In this document: positions 1 through 12,117 of the stretch, piece after piece
Layout: each line of letters opens with the position of its first letter
How positions within the stretch are numbered: position 1 is the stretch's first letter
DNA from: Neurospora crassa OR74A
Lineage: Eukaryota > Ascomycota > Sordariomycetes > Sordariales > Sordariaceae
Assembly (NCBI RefSeq): GCF_000182925.2
Contig: NC_026504.1
Span: forward strand, 3,844,001 to 3,908,000
Length of the DNA stretch: 64,000 nucleotides
Reading direction: 5' to 3'
Program-made: the position numbers and the translations under genes
Notes under the pieces: model-generated
Told to the model about the DNA's origin: nothing
What the model saw: only the letters and a program-made list of their open reading frames with translations
Databases searched by the model: none

Positions 1-2262
1 GGGTCCTCAAATGCTGCCATGACAGCATAGGCAGACAAATCAATAGCGCTGGCGGTGATTTCTGCCCCTAGAGGTATCTTGAGTTTGTAGTCGGTGACAG
101 ACCAACCGTTAATCGTGTCTCCTGCAGGCGTGGCTGAGGTCGAAGGTGAATCGCTTGAAGCCTGAATGGCTGAAGGCTTTTCTCCATTGCTCGTGGTAGA
201 CTGAGAGATAGAATCCCAGCTTTTTGACGTCTCTGTACCTCCAAAGATAGAGGCTTTGGGTGCTGAAGACAGCAAGGCCGCAACCTTCTCTGGATTGATC
301 ACCGGGCTAGTCTTGTGTCTGACATATCTCCGAACGGCAGGGGGCACGTTCTCCTCTAAACCGCAATCGATCTTGAAAATGGCCTCGCCGCCACTTTCAT
401 CGCCGGCAGCAAAGTCCACTTCGAGTCTCCGCTGCATATCCCAGCCTAAGCAAACCCCCCGGAAATAAGCTGGTTTGCGGCGCAAGTAAGATTCTATCTC
501 TCGGGCCTCAGCAACGATCTGTGCCCTGCTCAGGTTCATGAAATTTGCCGATGAGCGCGGTGTGTATGAACCATCAGCTGCATTCTTGTTGCAGTCATCC
601 GGTGTGGCGACACGCCGAGTTGCTTCGATCATCTCCCAATAAGCAGTGCGTCCGGCATCCCAGGCATCCTTGAGCAGAGTTGTCGACTTTCCACGAGTCG
701 AAGAAGGTGTCGGCGTCTGGATCAGATAAAAGACTTCTCCAAGTGCATTCAGCGCAACAGCCCAAACTCTGTTCATGCCTTTGCGTCTCAGGTTGTAGTT
801 GTCATCGACCTTGATGTCTACAATAGGCACGCCCGGGCTGAGCACCCACCGCGCGGTGATCTCGCCAACGCGGTTGCCGGCGCGACGACCCGAGATTTCA
901 TAACCAAGGGTATAAGCGGTCACTATGCCGAGCGTTGAGCCAGTAAACATACCAATCATCGAGTCAGTTGCTGTTGGTACATTGGGCGATTTTGCGATCC
1001 AAACAGAACAGACGGCATCCAAGAGCTCTGGGATCTTGGGTATCTCAGGCTCGTCGTCCACAGTTTCTGGTACGATTCCCAGAAATCGGCCGCGCAGCTG
1101 ACCCTGTGGTTTGAAGTAGACCCGACCACCAGGAAACGCTTCAGCGCCGATGAGACCATAGGGCTGGCTAACGTCGATGACGTTAGGAACCGCAGCCGCC
1201 CCGTCGCCCATTCCATAGTACACGAGACCGGGATGCACTTCGTCCAGCTGCTGAAACTGAAACTGGTCATCCATACCCAGCTTGTCGATTTTACCGGTAG
1301 TAGGATCGCCGACAGATGCCACTCCGATATCCCTGGAACCATGCATCACACGCGGCCCATTGCGATTACCGGAAAATACGGCGTGCAAATGGGTGACCAT
1401 CCAGGTGAGCCTTGGGCTATATGTCAACACGGCGGCTGCCTTCTTGCCAGACTGGATCGAAAGGTTCGAGGAGCCGTCCGGTTTTCCGCGGGACACACTC
1501 CGGAGCAGCCGAGTGCGGAGAAGATACTCGCTACGCCATGTAGCCATGGCACTCAGTCTGGCAAAGTACCGAGACTCGGAGCGTATTCTGTCCAGCTCTC
1601 CATCTTCGTTGGCAAACTCGCTCCTGTTCTTTGCCGAAAGTAACGATTCTTGGCCAGGAAAGTTGCGCAGGAAAGCTCTCCGCCAGGCATAGGGGGCCGC
1701 AACGAGGTGGTAAAAGCGCTTCGAGACCAGAGCGACGTCTCCGTGAGAATCGGGATGCAGATGCGATAAGATATGGGTCAGGATTTCTGGGAGAGTTTTT
1801 GTAAGCTACGAGCGAGAATATCAACCACACTACCCAAACGGACATACCGTTGGGGAAATCTGTCAACTTGACGCGGCCCGGAGTGGATGAAGTGTTCTTA
1901 ACAACTTGGAAGGCCACGGTATGCGGAGCGCGATGTCGGGACAGCAGCAAGGCGCTTTCATATTCAGCGATGCGTTGACCAGCAGTCATGACAGGTTGGG
2001 CGGCAGAGGCATAGTCGGCAGCCCTCAGTCGGCCAAAGTCGTGGTCAAAGCGGTGGCCGTCGTCGCTGCTGCTAGAAGCAGCATCTCCGCCGAAGATGCT
2101 CTCATGAGGAGAGGCATCATCTGGGGAGCTTGGCTGGGAGTGAGGCGAGCCATGTTGGACAGTTTGGCCGGAAGATATTGGATATGGATCTCGCGGTAAC
2201 GATACAGAAGTTTCAGTCGAGCCTTGGTGCATAAAGGACTTTTGAGTGAACCCTGGTGGCAA
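1..2262 (-). CDS. F-box domain protein (3' end outside window)
   Basis: Minus-strand gene that is still open at base 1, so its C-terminus is missing; about 733 residues are present. Exon 1 is 1848-2262 and exon 2 is 1-1786, joined across a 61-nt intron (GTATGT donor, CAG acceptor). The splice rebuilds an F-box at about residues 134-178 (LTDFPNEILTHILSHL, then ALVSKRFYHLV and a Trp-Arg pair), which normally binds Skp1 in an SCF ubiquitin ligase. The N-terminal 130 residues are Ser/Pro-rich and look disordered. The long region after the F-box contains beta-rich stretches with GIVTAYTLGYE-like strands and may form a WD40-like substrate-binding domain, but I cannot identify repeats with confidence. 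The substrate is unknown. The first in-frame Met (2262) was used as start; an upstream 5' exon is possible. Confidence 0.8.
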
Positions 2263-5200
2263 TGCGCCTGACTGTGCAGCTTGGATTGCACAGTCGCTGG
2301 TGTTCGGTAGACGAGGTTGGAGGTGTTGATGGTGGTCGGGAGGGGAAGAGGGGCAGCAGCAGCAGCAGCACGGAGGGTTGTTCGGAGAGCGGCGCGTCTA
2401 AGAGTGATGCAGGTTGCGTTCAATTGGTGCGGATGTCGAATGTGAAGATGGGCGAAAGATGGTGGTTGTCGTGAGGCTGACGTTTTTTGGAAGCAAGATT
2501 TTCGATCTCGCCCGGTGCGTCACAGCATGAACCCGACGCTTGCCCGTCCCGGTGGAAGGATTGCCCACTAAGCATCCATGACTCCTACACACCTACCTCT
2601 TGGGCTGAGATTACAGTGCATGAGCATCAAGCTTATAGTGCCGCACAGGAAACGAGTCATACCACACGGCGTGAATGCACATTTGGCATCAATATCTTGT
2701 ACAAGCCAGTGTTCCATTCACTTCAATTCGGCACTTCCTGTCGCATGAAGTTCAACAACGGCAATCTAATTGGCGGTGTCTCCACCGAAAGTCGCCTTCA
2801 AGAAAAACTTCCATCTACCCAAGAACGCCACTATGGATGTTAGACTTTTTGTCAGAACGCCTTGAACCGTACATCAATTCAGACATAGATTGCTTGCGAA
2901 ACAGTGAGGTCCATGATGTTGACAATGTGAAGCTTTGGTATTTCCCGTAGTTTGGTTTACAATGGAGGCCCTGGTCAGAAAGTTGAAACACCCTTGGAGC
3001 ACGGATGATGAGATAGGTCACGATGACCTCAGTGACCAATCTGTGTCAAAGTGCACTGCAGTGACCACAGATGAACAGAACGAACAAGCACGGGACTTGA
3101 GAATGACGAGGTCAACAAGCCATCCGCGGGCGCCAGTGCTGATGATATTGAACACCTGATCAACACCAAGAAGTAAAGCCTTCCATGGCACATCCCGGGT
3201 ACATATGATGAGACTACCTCATTCTTGGGTGTCCGAAAGTTGTCTGCCCAAGCACGAGAATCGCCCACGAGCCTTCGTCACCAACGAGCGACGGCCCGCC
3301 TCGCGCCTCATAGCCTCATGTCCGTTTGACATTGACAATCGCGATGCAGCTTAATAAGAACGACAATCAATCATGTAATTAGTCATGATGGAGACGAGAT
3401 CATCAGCAAGACTCAAAGGAAAAAAGAAGACCTCCACAGTGTTTCCAAGAACCTGGCTCAAGCCCGAACTGGAAGAAAAGAAAGAGGGGACCGGCAGGGA
3501 CGGGTACAGCCGATCCCCTCCCGAACGATGAACTCGACTCCACCCAGCAACCCCTTTCCCATCCGTGCCACCCGAACCGAATGAACGAACGGCGGTGGTC
3601 GGGGCCGGCGGGTCCGCAGGCGGGTGGGCGGGCGGGCGTGGAGAGGGATGATTGAGAGAGATGTGCTTGTTGCTCGGAGTGGAGAGCAGCGTGGTCGATT
3701 TTTTGCATTGCTGTTGTGTACCTAGCGTACATAGTAGCGTGCAGTATTCTACACTACATTTGCACTCGCTCCCGTCCCGTCCCATCATGCAATGGAAGTT
3801 CTGCTTTCCGGCCGCGATGGACTGGACTGGATTCTCCGCCGCTCGTCTCCCTCTCTGTTCCGGTCTACATCATCTTTACAAGGGAAGCAGGGAGGGCGGC
3901 ATTCACCTTTTCGCATCATTATCCCTTGATGCGATGTCGTTGTGGAAAGGAAGAGCTCATCGACTGCCACTTGAAAATACACTCATACCCGTGCAAAACG
4001 GAATCACATATTCTGGACTGAATCTTCCAGCAAGCCTCAGGATACACATGCCCATGATCCCTTGACTATTTGGTAGAACATGCTGCTAATGCACCTCATT
4101 TCCCCTTTGAAATCCAAAAGTCAAGAGAACTGTGTATTTGGACGGCCAAGAACAGAACTAGAGTCCCGTCGGAGGATGACAAGATTTGAGAAATCCGAAG
4201 ACGGGTGTTCGGAAAGCCCAAGCAACTGGTAACGAGCAACTGGGTGAAAAGGGCCCAAGGACATCGTTCCGGTAAATTACTCTATTCACTCACTGACAAG
4301 GCCAAAGCCTCAACCGAACCCGCGGGCTGCTTCCCTTCCCTTTTTCCATCTCCCGCACACCGAGCGGGCGGCTGGCTGGCTTGTTGGCGGGGTTCAAGGA
4401 AGAAAAGTGTCGTGATTGTCGCATGTTCGGAAGAGAGCCATGCGCACCGTGGATCTGCCCGTGTTGATCATTGCTCAGCTTGAGTAAATACTCCGGATTT
4501 TATGCTTACTTAATATATCCGCACGGGCAAAAAACCAAGTGCTTGGTAAAAGATCAAAATAAAAACAACCTTGAGTGTGGATTTAAATATCTATACCGTA
4601 TATTACCATTCCGTGTTGTAGACGCTCCGTTTCGTGGTTTGGCTCAGCAACCTTCTCTGTCAACCCTTGCCCCAATGTCTCGAAGATCTCACCGAGGGTC
4701 ATTGCGGGGTCCCAGCTGATATATGATGAGACTCACACTGTGAATTACTCTGTTCCGCGTGAGCGTGGAAGGAATTGTGAGGTGCAATGCGGTAGACAAG
4801 ACAAGTTGCGAGCTCGAGCTTATCATAAGCAGCGACGGCTCCCTTTCATCAAGAGCACGCGCACGTCCATCCCAAGCCAGGGTCGCAACACAGCAGGCGG
4901 GGGTTCCATCAAAGAAGCAAGCTGATAGACGGACACACCACGACGCTGTAAACCCACGAGGAGAAATCGTGTTTTAATCCGAAGCGGTTGGAGCATATTG
5001 TGTTGCTGTGTTGGGGGAGATGTTTGTTTGCTGCCTTTGGATGTTTTTGCAGTTGTTGTCCAATCAGCCTTGGCTCACCGTCCATGTTTGGATGTTCAGT
5101 GTCCTTAGTTCATCTGCTTTTCCTTTCTCCGCTTCCGCCTCCTCTTTATATTACATTTGTCCGATTCTCGACCATTCAATCCTCAGGTCATGTCGGTTTC

Positions 5201-8200
5201 CATTTCCATGTAGAACTTCTCGGCAGTTCCAGATTGCAGGATAGCATGACCCTACTGCTTCCGAGGCAGTCCAGAACGCAGCAATACCCCCGTAGCATTC
5301 ATAAGTTATGCCTGCGCAAGCGAAAGTTGCTTTTCGTTTCTGTCAGAGCGGCTGCCCCCCCCGAGATCCTCGGCATGCGATGGTACGGCATGGTGTGGAA
5401 GAGGGGCCAGCAAACAAAATGATAGCTCACAACAGTGATAGGAATCTTTTTCTCCCCCACGAAGTCCATACCAAACATGCCACCTTGGCGCATCCACAGA
5501 TAATACACGAGGGTGGTGAAGAACTACGATGTGAAGTGGATTGAAGGGCCACCTTTCAAGGTGTTGCTCACGCTGTGCGCAGCATGCAATGCAATGCACT
5601 CTATCTGACTGAATGCTAGGTTATCTGCCAATTCTGCCTCGCATGTGTGAAGCAGGAATGTAGCATTTCTCCGCAGCAAAGGCGGTTGAGCTTATCGTTG
5701 TAAATATCATGACATACTTCTTGTGTTGCAGTGACAGTCATCCGTCTCATCTGATGAAAGGAGCGAGCTCGGGATTGTCCGTCAAAGAGACACCGGCCGA
5801 TGATCATCAATTGGACAAGTCTGCTAAAGACGTAACAACTACAACAGCACAATGTTAGCGGTCACACAGGATCCAAAAACGCATTGACAAGATGAAATGA
5901 AAGGGAAGAAAACAAACAAACAAGGGAAATAGAGGGGCTGGATAGTGTGAACGCTGTCCAGCTTGTGAAAATAAAAACAGAAACAGCATCCTCCAGCAAA
6001 ACATCGCAGCTCCGAGACATAAGCGGTGAAAGATGCCTCAGTACCAATCGCAATGAAGGGAGGATACCGCTTTTTCTCAGTCAATTGGATATTTTGTCAG
6101 ACCCGACAGTTTGGGACGTAGCTTCCTGGCAAAAGAAAGCCCAGTGGATTTACACTACTGTGTACGATGCTGTTTCAATGAGAAACGGTATCTGGTAATG
6201 GACCGTAATCCGCCCTTTACTTTACCGGACTTCTACTGTGCCCAGGTCTGAGTCTGGCGTGCCTGGCAGGCGTACATTGGTTTTTTCTTTCTTTCTGGTT
6301 TTTGTACTACATTTCTTTCCTTTGGCTAATGGACCGTCCGTTTTACGAGCCCTCTACCCTCTGTGCAACCCCTGAGACGGCAGTGGCGGTGATGATGTCG
6401 GGCCTAACGAGTCGCTTACTGTACACTGCCCATATACTATAATGCCTTGACCATAAGCTGCTCGGTAAGCTGTCATGAATTACTGAATGATGCTTGTTAA
6501 TATATTAGGATGTGTAAGAGGCAGCTCATAGAAAGGCAGTAGAAGAGATTAGACTACACAGCTACCTATATCAGATTGAATAACCCGCTGGCCATTTCCG
6601 GAAAACCGTACCATCTCGATAGGGTTTCTGTATTGAACTTCATGGGGTGGAAATTGCCGCTGTATCTTACGCTTGATATTGTCAGGCTACCAGAGTCATG
6701 CTTTGTCTTTCATACTCCTGTCTTACTCCCAACGATTCGGCTTGAAAGCGCAAGAATAGAACATCTCGCCTCTTTGGGTTGAGTAAGATATTTTTGGTTC
6801 CACCTTGGAGTTCAAAAGGAAGGAAACGTTTCCCTGGATGGGTTCGTCTCGGTCCCAGCCAGATGGTATCGATGCGGGATGATCCGTTTGGCTGGTGAAG
6901 ATTATTGATGGTGCCCGGGGGCTGGAGACGAATTGACTGGTGATTGGAAAAGCAAAGTACGAACTAGCTCGGGCGCCGTCCTCCTTCGTGGTTGGAGCGG
7001 AGAAATTTTCAAATCAGATACGTTGGTTGTCCGCCCCTGTGTTCGACAAAGACATCGGCCACCATCTTTCTGGTTACACATTATACAGCAGAGAACCTTC
7101 CCACCCGATACTTTGTCCTCAAAGCCGATCGATCATCCATATCACTTCTTACTCTGAGCGGCTGTCTCGCAGTCGCCTTTCTGATACTATGAGCAATGAT
7201 ATATCTCGTGGGAACACGACCTCCGCCAGTACATAATTCCGAGGGATGAAAGTTTCACGAGAAATCCCGAGTTCCGTCTGGTGTAGGCATTGTACAGTAC
7301 CTACTCTGTTCTTTTTAGCAGTCCGTCGTACCTGTGTTGATGATGCCACGAACATGCCACAAAGATTAATGTGTCATCGCACCTTTGTGATAGCTTTGCG
7401 CATCTGTCTGAACAATCATCACCCTCGCCACGACACTGGGTCGTGGTGCACATATGTATACAGGTAAGTATACGCAGTGCCGGGGGGGAGCGTATTGCGT
7501 AGAACGCGTAGAACAACCAGGAGACGGTGGAACAGGCGGTACACTACACTAGGAAGAGGAAAACGGCCGGATTGGCCTAGAGTTTATCAGGCATTTCGGA
7601 ACACAATGTCCTAGCGCCAATGATGATGCCGCTGGCGATGGTGGTTCGCTGTCTCGATCCCTCACACACCAACCCCTCAGTTAACAAGCCCTCTCGCATC
7701 GTCACGGTACAACGCTGATGCTACCCAGACCGAGGGCGACGGGCTCTGGTAGGCAGGAAGTCCGGATGGCCACCACGACCAGTCTAGTGTATATGTATGC
7801 TACTCTGCACAAAACCCACTCTTGGGCAAGATGGCTTGCTCGATTAGGCTGGTGAGAAAGGGAGCATGATACGGCAGCTGCAATATTGATGCAGGCCGGT
7901 GACCTGTAGCCAAACTTATTCGATGCAAAGGGACCCCAACGCTACGGTCGGCGACGGGGTCTTGCAGGTTGTGTGCTCCGAAGCGAGTGGCGACAGCTCA
8001 CTGGCAGGTTGAAGACAGGTAGGTGTCTGCAGTTCCGACTTGGGGTCGAGTGTGGTCGCCGTCGTTGTCGTCGACCACCTTGTTCGAGTGCCGCGCGGTA
8101 GACGAAACGTCAGCATGTCATGTCGCCAGCGACGAAACCAGGTACCGAAAGGGCGAGACAAGACGTTGTACCTTTTTACGAACCAGAGGTAGCTGGAATC

Positions 8201-10874
8201 ATTCGATAAATCGGAACTCGAATGCCACGATCCACAATTGGAGCAACGGTCATCCATCATAGGGCCGGGAGCTTTTTTTTTTTGTTCGGGTTCCCTTGTG
8301 CCTTTTCCTGCTGGCTGGGATGGACCAGACCATGTCATCCGGCCCCGTCATGCAAAACTTTGACTGAGTGAATGAACAAACCCCTTTGTGATGGAAAAGT
8401 CCCAGGGGGACGAGGAAGAATCAGACCGGCTTGAGATCCCGGTGGATCACGAGCGGATTACGGACTGGTCGAACGATAGCGTCCAACGCTATGAAGATGT
8501 GGAGGTGATGCTCTGAGAAGTGGAGAGGCGCAGAGGCGGAAGCGAACGGCAACGTTCCTGGAAGCACGGCGCCAATGGCGAATGCTTGTTTGGACAAGAA
8601 GGAGGAGTCGCCAGGGTGTCTTGCCAGGGCCCCTTTGGAATTTCTGGGAGTTCCGGGTGATTTGCCCATTTGTGCCATGGCTCCCTGACAGCGAGGTAGC
8701 CCCGCAAAGGACTGGTCGAATGGAACGGCCTCTGAGGATGTTTGATGCTGTTCCCGGTTCGCCAGTCAAAGAACTGAAGGGACCCCGTCTCCAGAACGGT
8801 CAGAACCCAACCAAGCTCCTGGGTTCTGAAACGGTGTTTGCCGGCGGGGTCACGTTCCAATGGGCCGCGGTCCCGCCTTGGAGTGACGGAGTTCTCACCT
8901 AGTCAGCGCTACAGTACCTACCTATTGATTGTGTGTGTTGACTGCTTGCTGACTGCCTGCTGGTGTGCCAGGCATGTTGGGGAACAAAGAGGGCAAAAAC
9001 GACAACGGGATGGGCCGTGGTCATGTTTTTGTACCTCGCTGGACGGAGATGCTTTTGTCAACACCAGCCTTTCCCTTTGTTAATGTTCTCCCAAGACGCT
9101 TCTACCCGTTCTCCACCCACTCGTGGCCAACGCAAGGCATTTTCTTGCGCAAGGCAACCTTGACTTGCGAACTGGAGGCATTTGAGCCTCCAGTCGGTGG
9201 GTTTTTCAACGTTGGGCATCCCATTGCGCTGGGACAGCTCCTCCTTTCCAGTCTCCAGTATAGTGGCACCCACAACATGATGTTGGGGTTACGTCCACAC
9301 AACATGACCTACGTACCTAGTCGAAGCACCAAAAGAGCTGATTCGAATGCCCGGTCTAAGTATTTCGATTGATGCCGTTAAGAATTGCCGGTCCTGGCCG
9401 TCCTGGCTGGCTTGGGCATCATGATGTCCAGGAGATTGGGTTAATTATGGTGAGTTAAAAGGCTGCGATGAAGATTCGTCGTTGCGGTCCACTTGGTTCG
9501 ATTGCTGCGACTAGGAGCAGAGAAAACCCTCTCAACCTGGAAGTGAACAAGGAAAGCGTGCGCTATTGATAAGCGGTGGGCGGCCCAAATGGAACAACCT
9601 AAACAGAGGACCACATGGCTGTTTTGGCCGGCGCCTGTCCCCGGGTCTCGCAACTGACATGGTGCCAGAACGAAGCTAATACCGGTCCTGTCCCGAATTC
9701 CTGCTAGCGTGATGCGCCCATCCCTTGCTTCCACCCTGTGAACATTCCCGCATTCTCGTCACGGTCACAAAGCGCAGGTGTCACTGGCGTGAGTGAGGCT
9801 GGGAAGGCATCGTCGTGTCCATGGACGACCTTCCACAATGGAATGGAGTGCCGGGCGAAGAATTTTTCAGTTGTTTGCTGTGTACAAAGTTCATGTCTCC
9901 TCCGCCCGTTCCTGCGCTGACCGAGGCTTTTCGGGAACCAGCTGCTGTTTTCGGCTAGGAAACGACTGGGTATGTTTCCCGGTTACCACCCCGCCCCACG
10001 GCATGCTGCGGGCTGCCACCAGTCAGAGCATTGCTACGCGTAAGGAAAACGCACGGAAAACGCAGTAAAGCGGCGTATTGCAGAATACGATACTACTATC
10101 GCACCTTTCAGCGATACATCGATACCGTGTTTTACCGCCAGGAGCTGCTTCAGTTCTTGTCTACCTACCTACCTAGTCCTACTTGGGCGTGTTTTGCAGC
10201 CATGGTCAATTACATGACTGCACCGTCCACCGTACCATTCGGTTGTTCCGTTTGGACAGGCATTACTTAGGTCGTGCTGCCATTCCACACCTCACCTGGC
10301 GGTCTCCATGAGCTAGGTTGCCGGGATTGACTGTGCTCCTCCCGTCCCTATTCCCGCATGCCCGTAGCCTGTCAAGAGCCACACCCAGAGGCAGTTTGCA
10401 GTTTGCAGTTTGGGGTTTCCCACCCACTGCAGCCGTACACTAGCCGTACCCCGTACCCCCCCCCTGGCTCCTCCCCCGGCCGCCCAGTTTCCCTTTTCTT
10501 TCCCTCAATCCCACTTCCCAGGAACGAGGAACCCTCTCCTCTCTTTCCTTATCCACACAACAGGACAACACACATAGGCCGTGTGTGTACCTTTATGTCC
10601 GTCAACAACCAAGGAGCTCGACCACAAATACTCCGAGTATAGACGAGGCAGTGATCGGCGCGAAATTAGTCGGAATTGCGGCGTTTTGGGTCTCACCTCA
10701 CCTTTGGATCCCAAGGGCTTGGAACCGAATAATACCGGCAAACAACACCAACACCAACCCCAACAACAACACGAGTCGACCATCACCACCACTACTACTA
10801 CCACCACCATACATTGACATACGTCAGCCAACCCAACTACAGTCACACCAACCCACCCTCGACAAAACGATTCT
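2263..10874. other. Gene-poor 8.6-kb interval
   Basis: No open reading frame here has family motifs, coding-like composition over a useful length, or plausible spliced continuation. The part next to 2262 should hold the promoter of the F-box gene. The last 400-500 bases before 10875 are C-rich and then rich in CAA/CCA/ACC triplets, typical of a fungal promoter and 5' leader for the cysteine-rich protein gene. Visible small structures include an AT-rich patch at about 4480-4620, a 9-T run near 8273, a hairpin at 9171-9194, a TACC tetranucleotide patch near 10161 and a 9-C run at 10456-10464. Unannotated non-coding transcripts or long leaders are possible. Confidence 0.6.
9171..9194. repeat. 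Perfect 9-bp hairpin
   Basis: ACTGGAGGC at 9171-9179 and its exact complement GCCTCCAGT at 9186-9194 enclose a 6-base loop. A 10-bp palindrome CTTGCGCAAG lies about 27 bases upstream. No gene end is adjacent, so a terminator role is not supported. Confidence 0.5.
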
Positions 10875-12117
10875 ATGATCAAGAACAACGCCATCGTCAT
10901 GAGTTCCGCTACACAGGGAGGACCCGCCGCGGTCCCTAAGGAGGAGAAGAAGGGCTTCGGCAAGGTTCTGGCAAGAGTAAAGACGGTTCTGAGGACGAAG
11001 CGACTTTCGACCAGCGGCGCAAAGGCCGATCCCGCTGCTCCCGCCGAGAAAAAGGGCAAGGAAGCCGCCAAGAGGTAAGGCCTATTTTAGTCTGGCACTG
11101 TCGGGAGGGTTCTCATTGGATGGACACTGGCTGGCATGCTGTCCGCTTTGAGTTGTGGTCAACCAACCCATCCAACTCTTGATGATGCATTTCACTTCCC
11201 TTTGAACTCCAGTCTCTAACAAATGACTACAGCACCACGAAGACGGCCCCTGCTGCTGCTGCTGCTGCGGCGGCGGCCAAGACTGTGGACGCCAATGCCC
11301 AAAAGGTCCCTCGCGCCCAGTTGTTTGAGGAGCGTGCCAAGAAGCTCGGTGAGCTCTATGGCTTGGAGCTGAAGCCCAGCGAGTGGCACTCGACCGAGGG
11401 TCATGCTCTCCGTGTTGAAAAGCCCATCAAGATGCGTGTCCACCGCAAATGCCACCAATGCGACACCTCGTTCGGAGCTTCCAAGGAGTGCTCCAAGTGC
11501 AAGCACACGCGATGCAAGCAGTGCCCTCGTATTCCCTCCAAGAAGACCGAGGCCGAGAGGGAGGAGAGCAGGAAGAAGCGCGCTCAGATCATCAAGGATC
11601 GTGCCGAGAACGCCCCCATCGTCCCCGACTGGCACCCGAAGCGCGAGAAGGACCTCGTTCTCAGACGTCCTGCCAAGACCGGCACTCAGGATCTGGTTCA
11701 CAAGAAGCCTCGCCAACGTGTGCGCAGGACCTGCTGCGGCTGCAAGAACCTCTTCACTTCTGGAAACAAGACTTGCACGGCCTGCCAGCACGTCCGTTGC
11801 ACGGACTGCCCTCGAGACCCGTAAGTTTTAGCGCATATCGATGGCCTCGAGAAGCTAGTTATACTGACCCCTTGAACAGATCAAAGAAGGACAAGTATCC
11901 CTACGGCTATCCTGGAGACCAACCTTCGAAACGCCAGGCTTACTTCGAATGCAAGGCCTGCAAAAACACCTTCGCTTCGGAGCCAACCGTCACCACGTGC
12001 CCCAAGTGCTTCAACAGAAACACCGAGCGACTTGCGCCGAAGCGGGTGGAACCTCAACCTGACCCCGAAGCTTGGAAGAGCATACAAGCAAAACTCGCGG
12101 CGATGAATCTCAAGTAA
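10875..12117 (+). CDS. Conserved cysteine-rich (zinc-ribbon-like) protein, function unknown
   Basis: Three exons, 10875-11074, 11233-11820 and 11880-12117, give 341 residues; introns are 158 and 59 nt with GTAAGG and GTAAGT donors. A second in-frame ATG at 10899 (333 residues, begins MSSATQG) is an equally likely start. The N-terminal 80 residues are Lys/Ala-rich. Two similar six-cysteine modules follow: Cys140, 143, 153, 156, 161, 164 and Cys234, 237, 248, 251, 256, 259, that is CX2C-X9/10-CX2C-X4-CX2C, each ending CPR. A third four-cysteine ribbon has Cys287, 290, 303, 306. A Lys/Arg/Glu-rich linker separates the modules. The pattern suggests structural zinc sites and possibly RNA, DNA or protein binding; I do not recognise a named family and assign no function. 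The basic content would fit a nuclear or ribonucleoprotein location (inference). Confidence 0.85.

Noticed and set aside
7916-8338. 140-codon minus-strand frame in the gene-poor interval
   Set aside because: No motif, mixed composition, and several overlapping frames on both strands nearby.
11216-11791. 191-codon minus-strand frame opposite the cysteine-rich gene
   Set aside because: Opposite-strand shadow; the plus strand has repeated CX2C modules joined by consistent introns.
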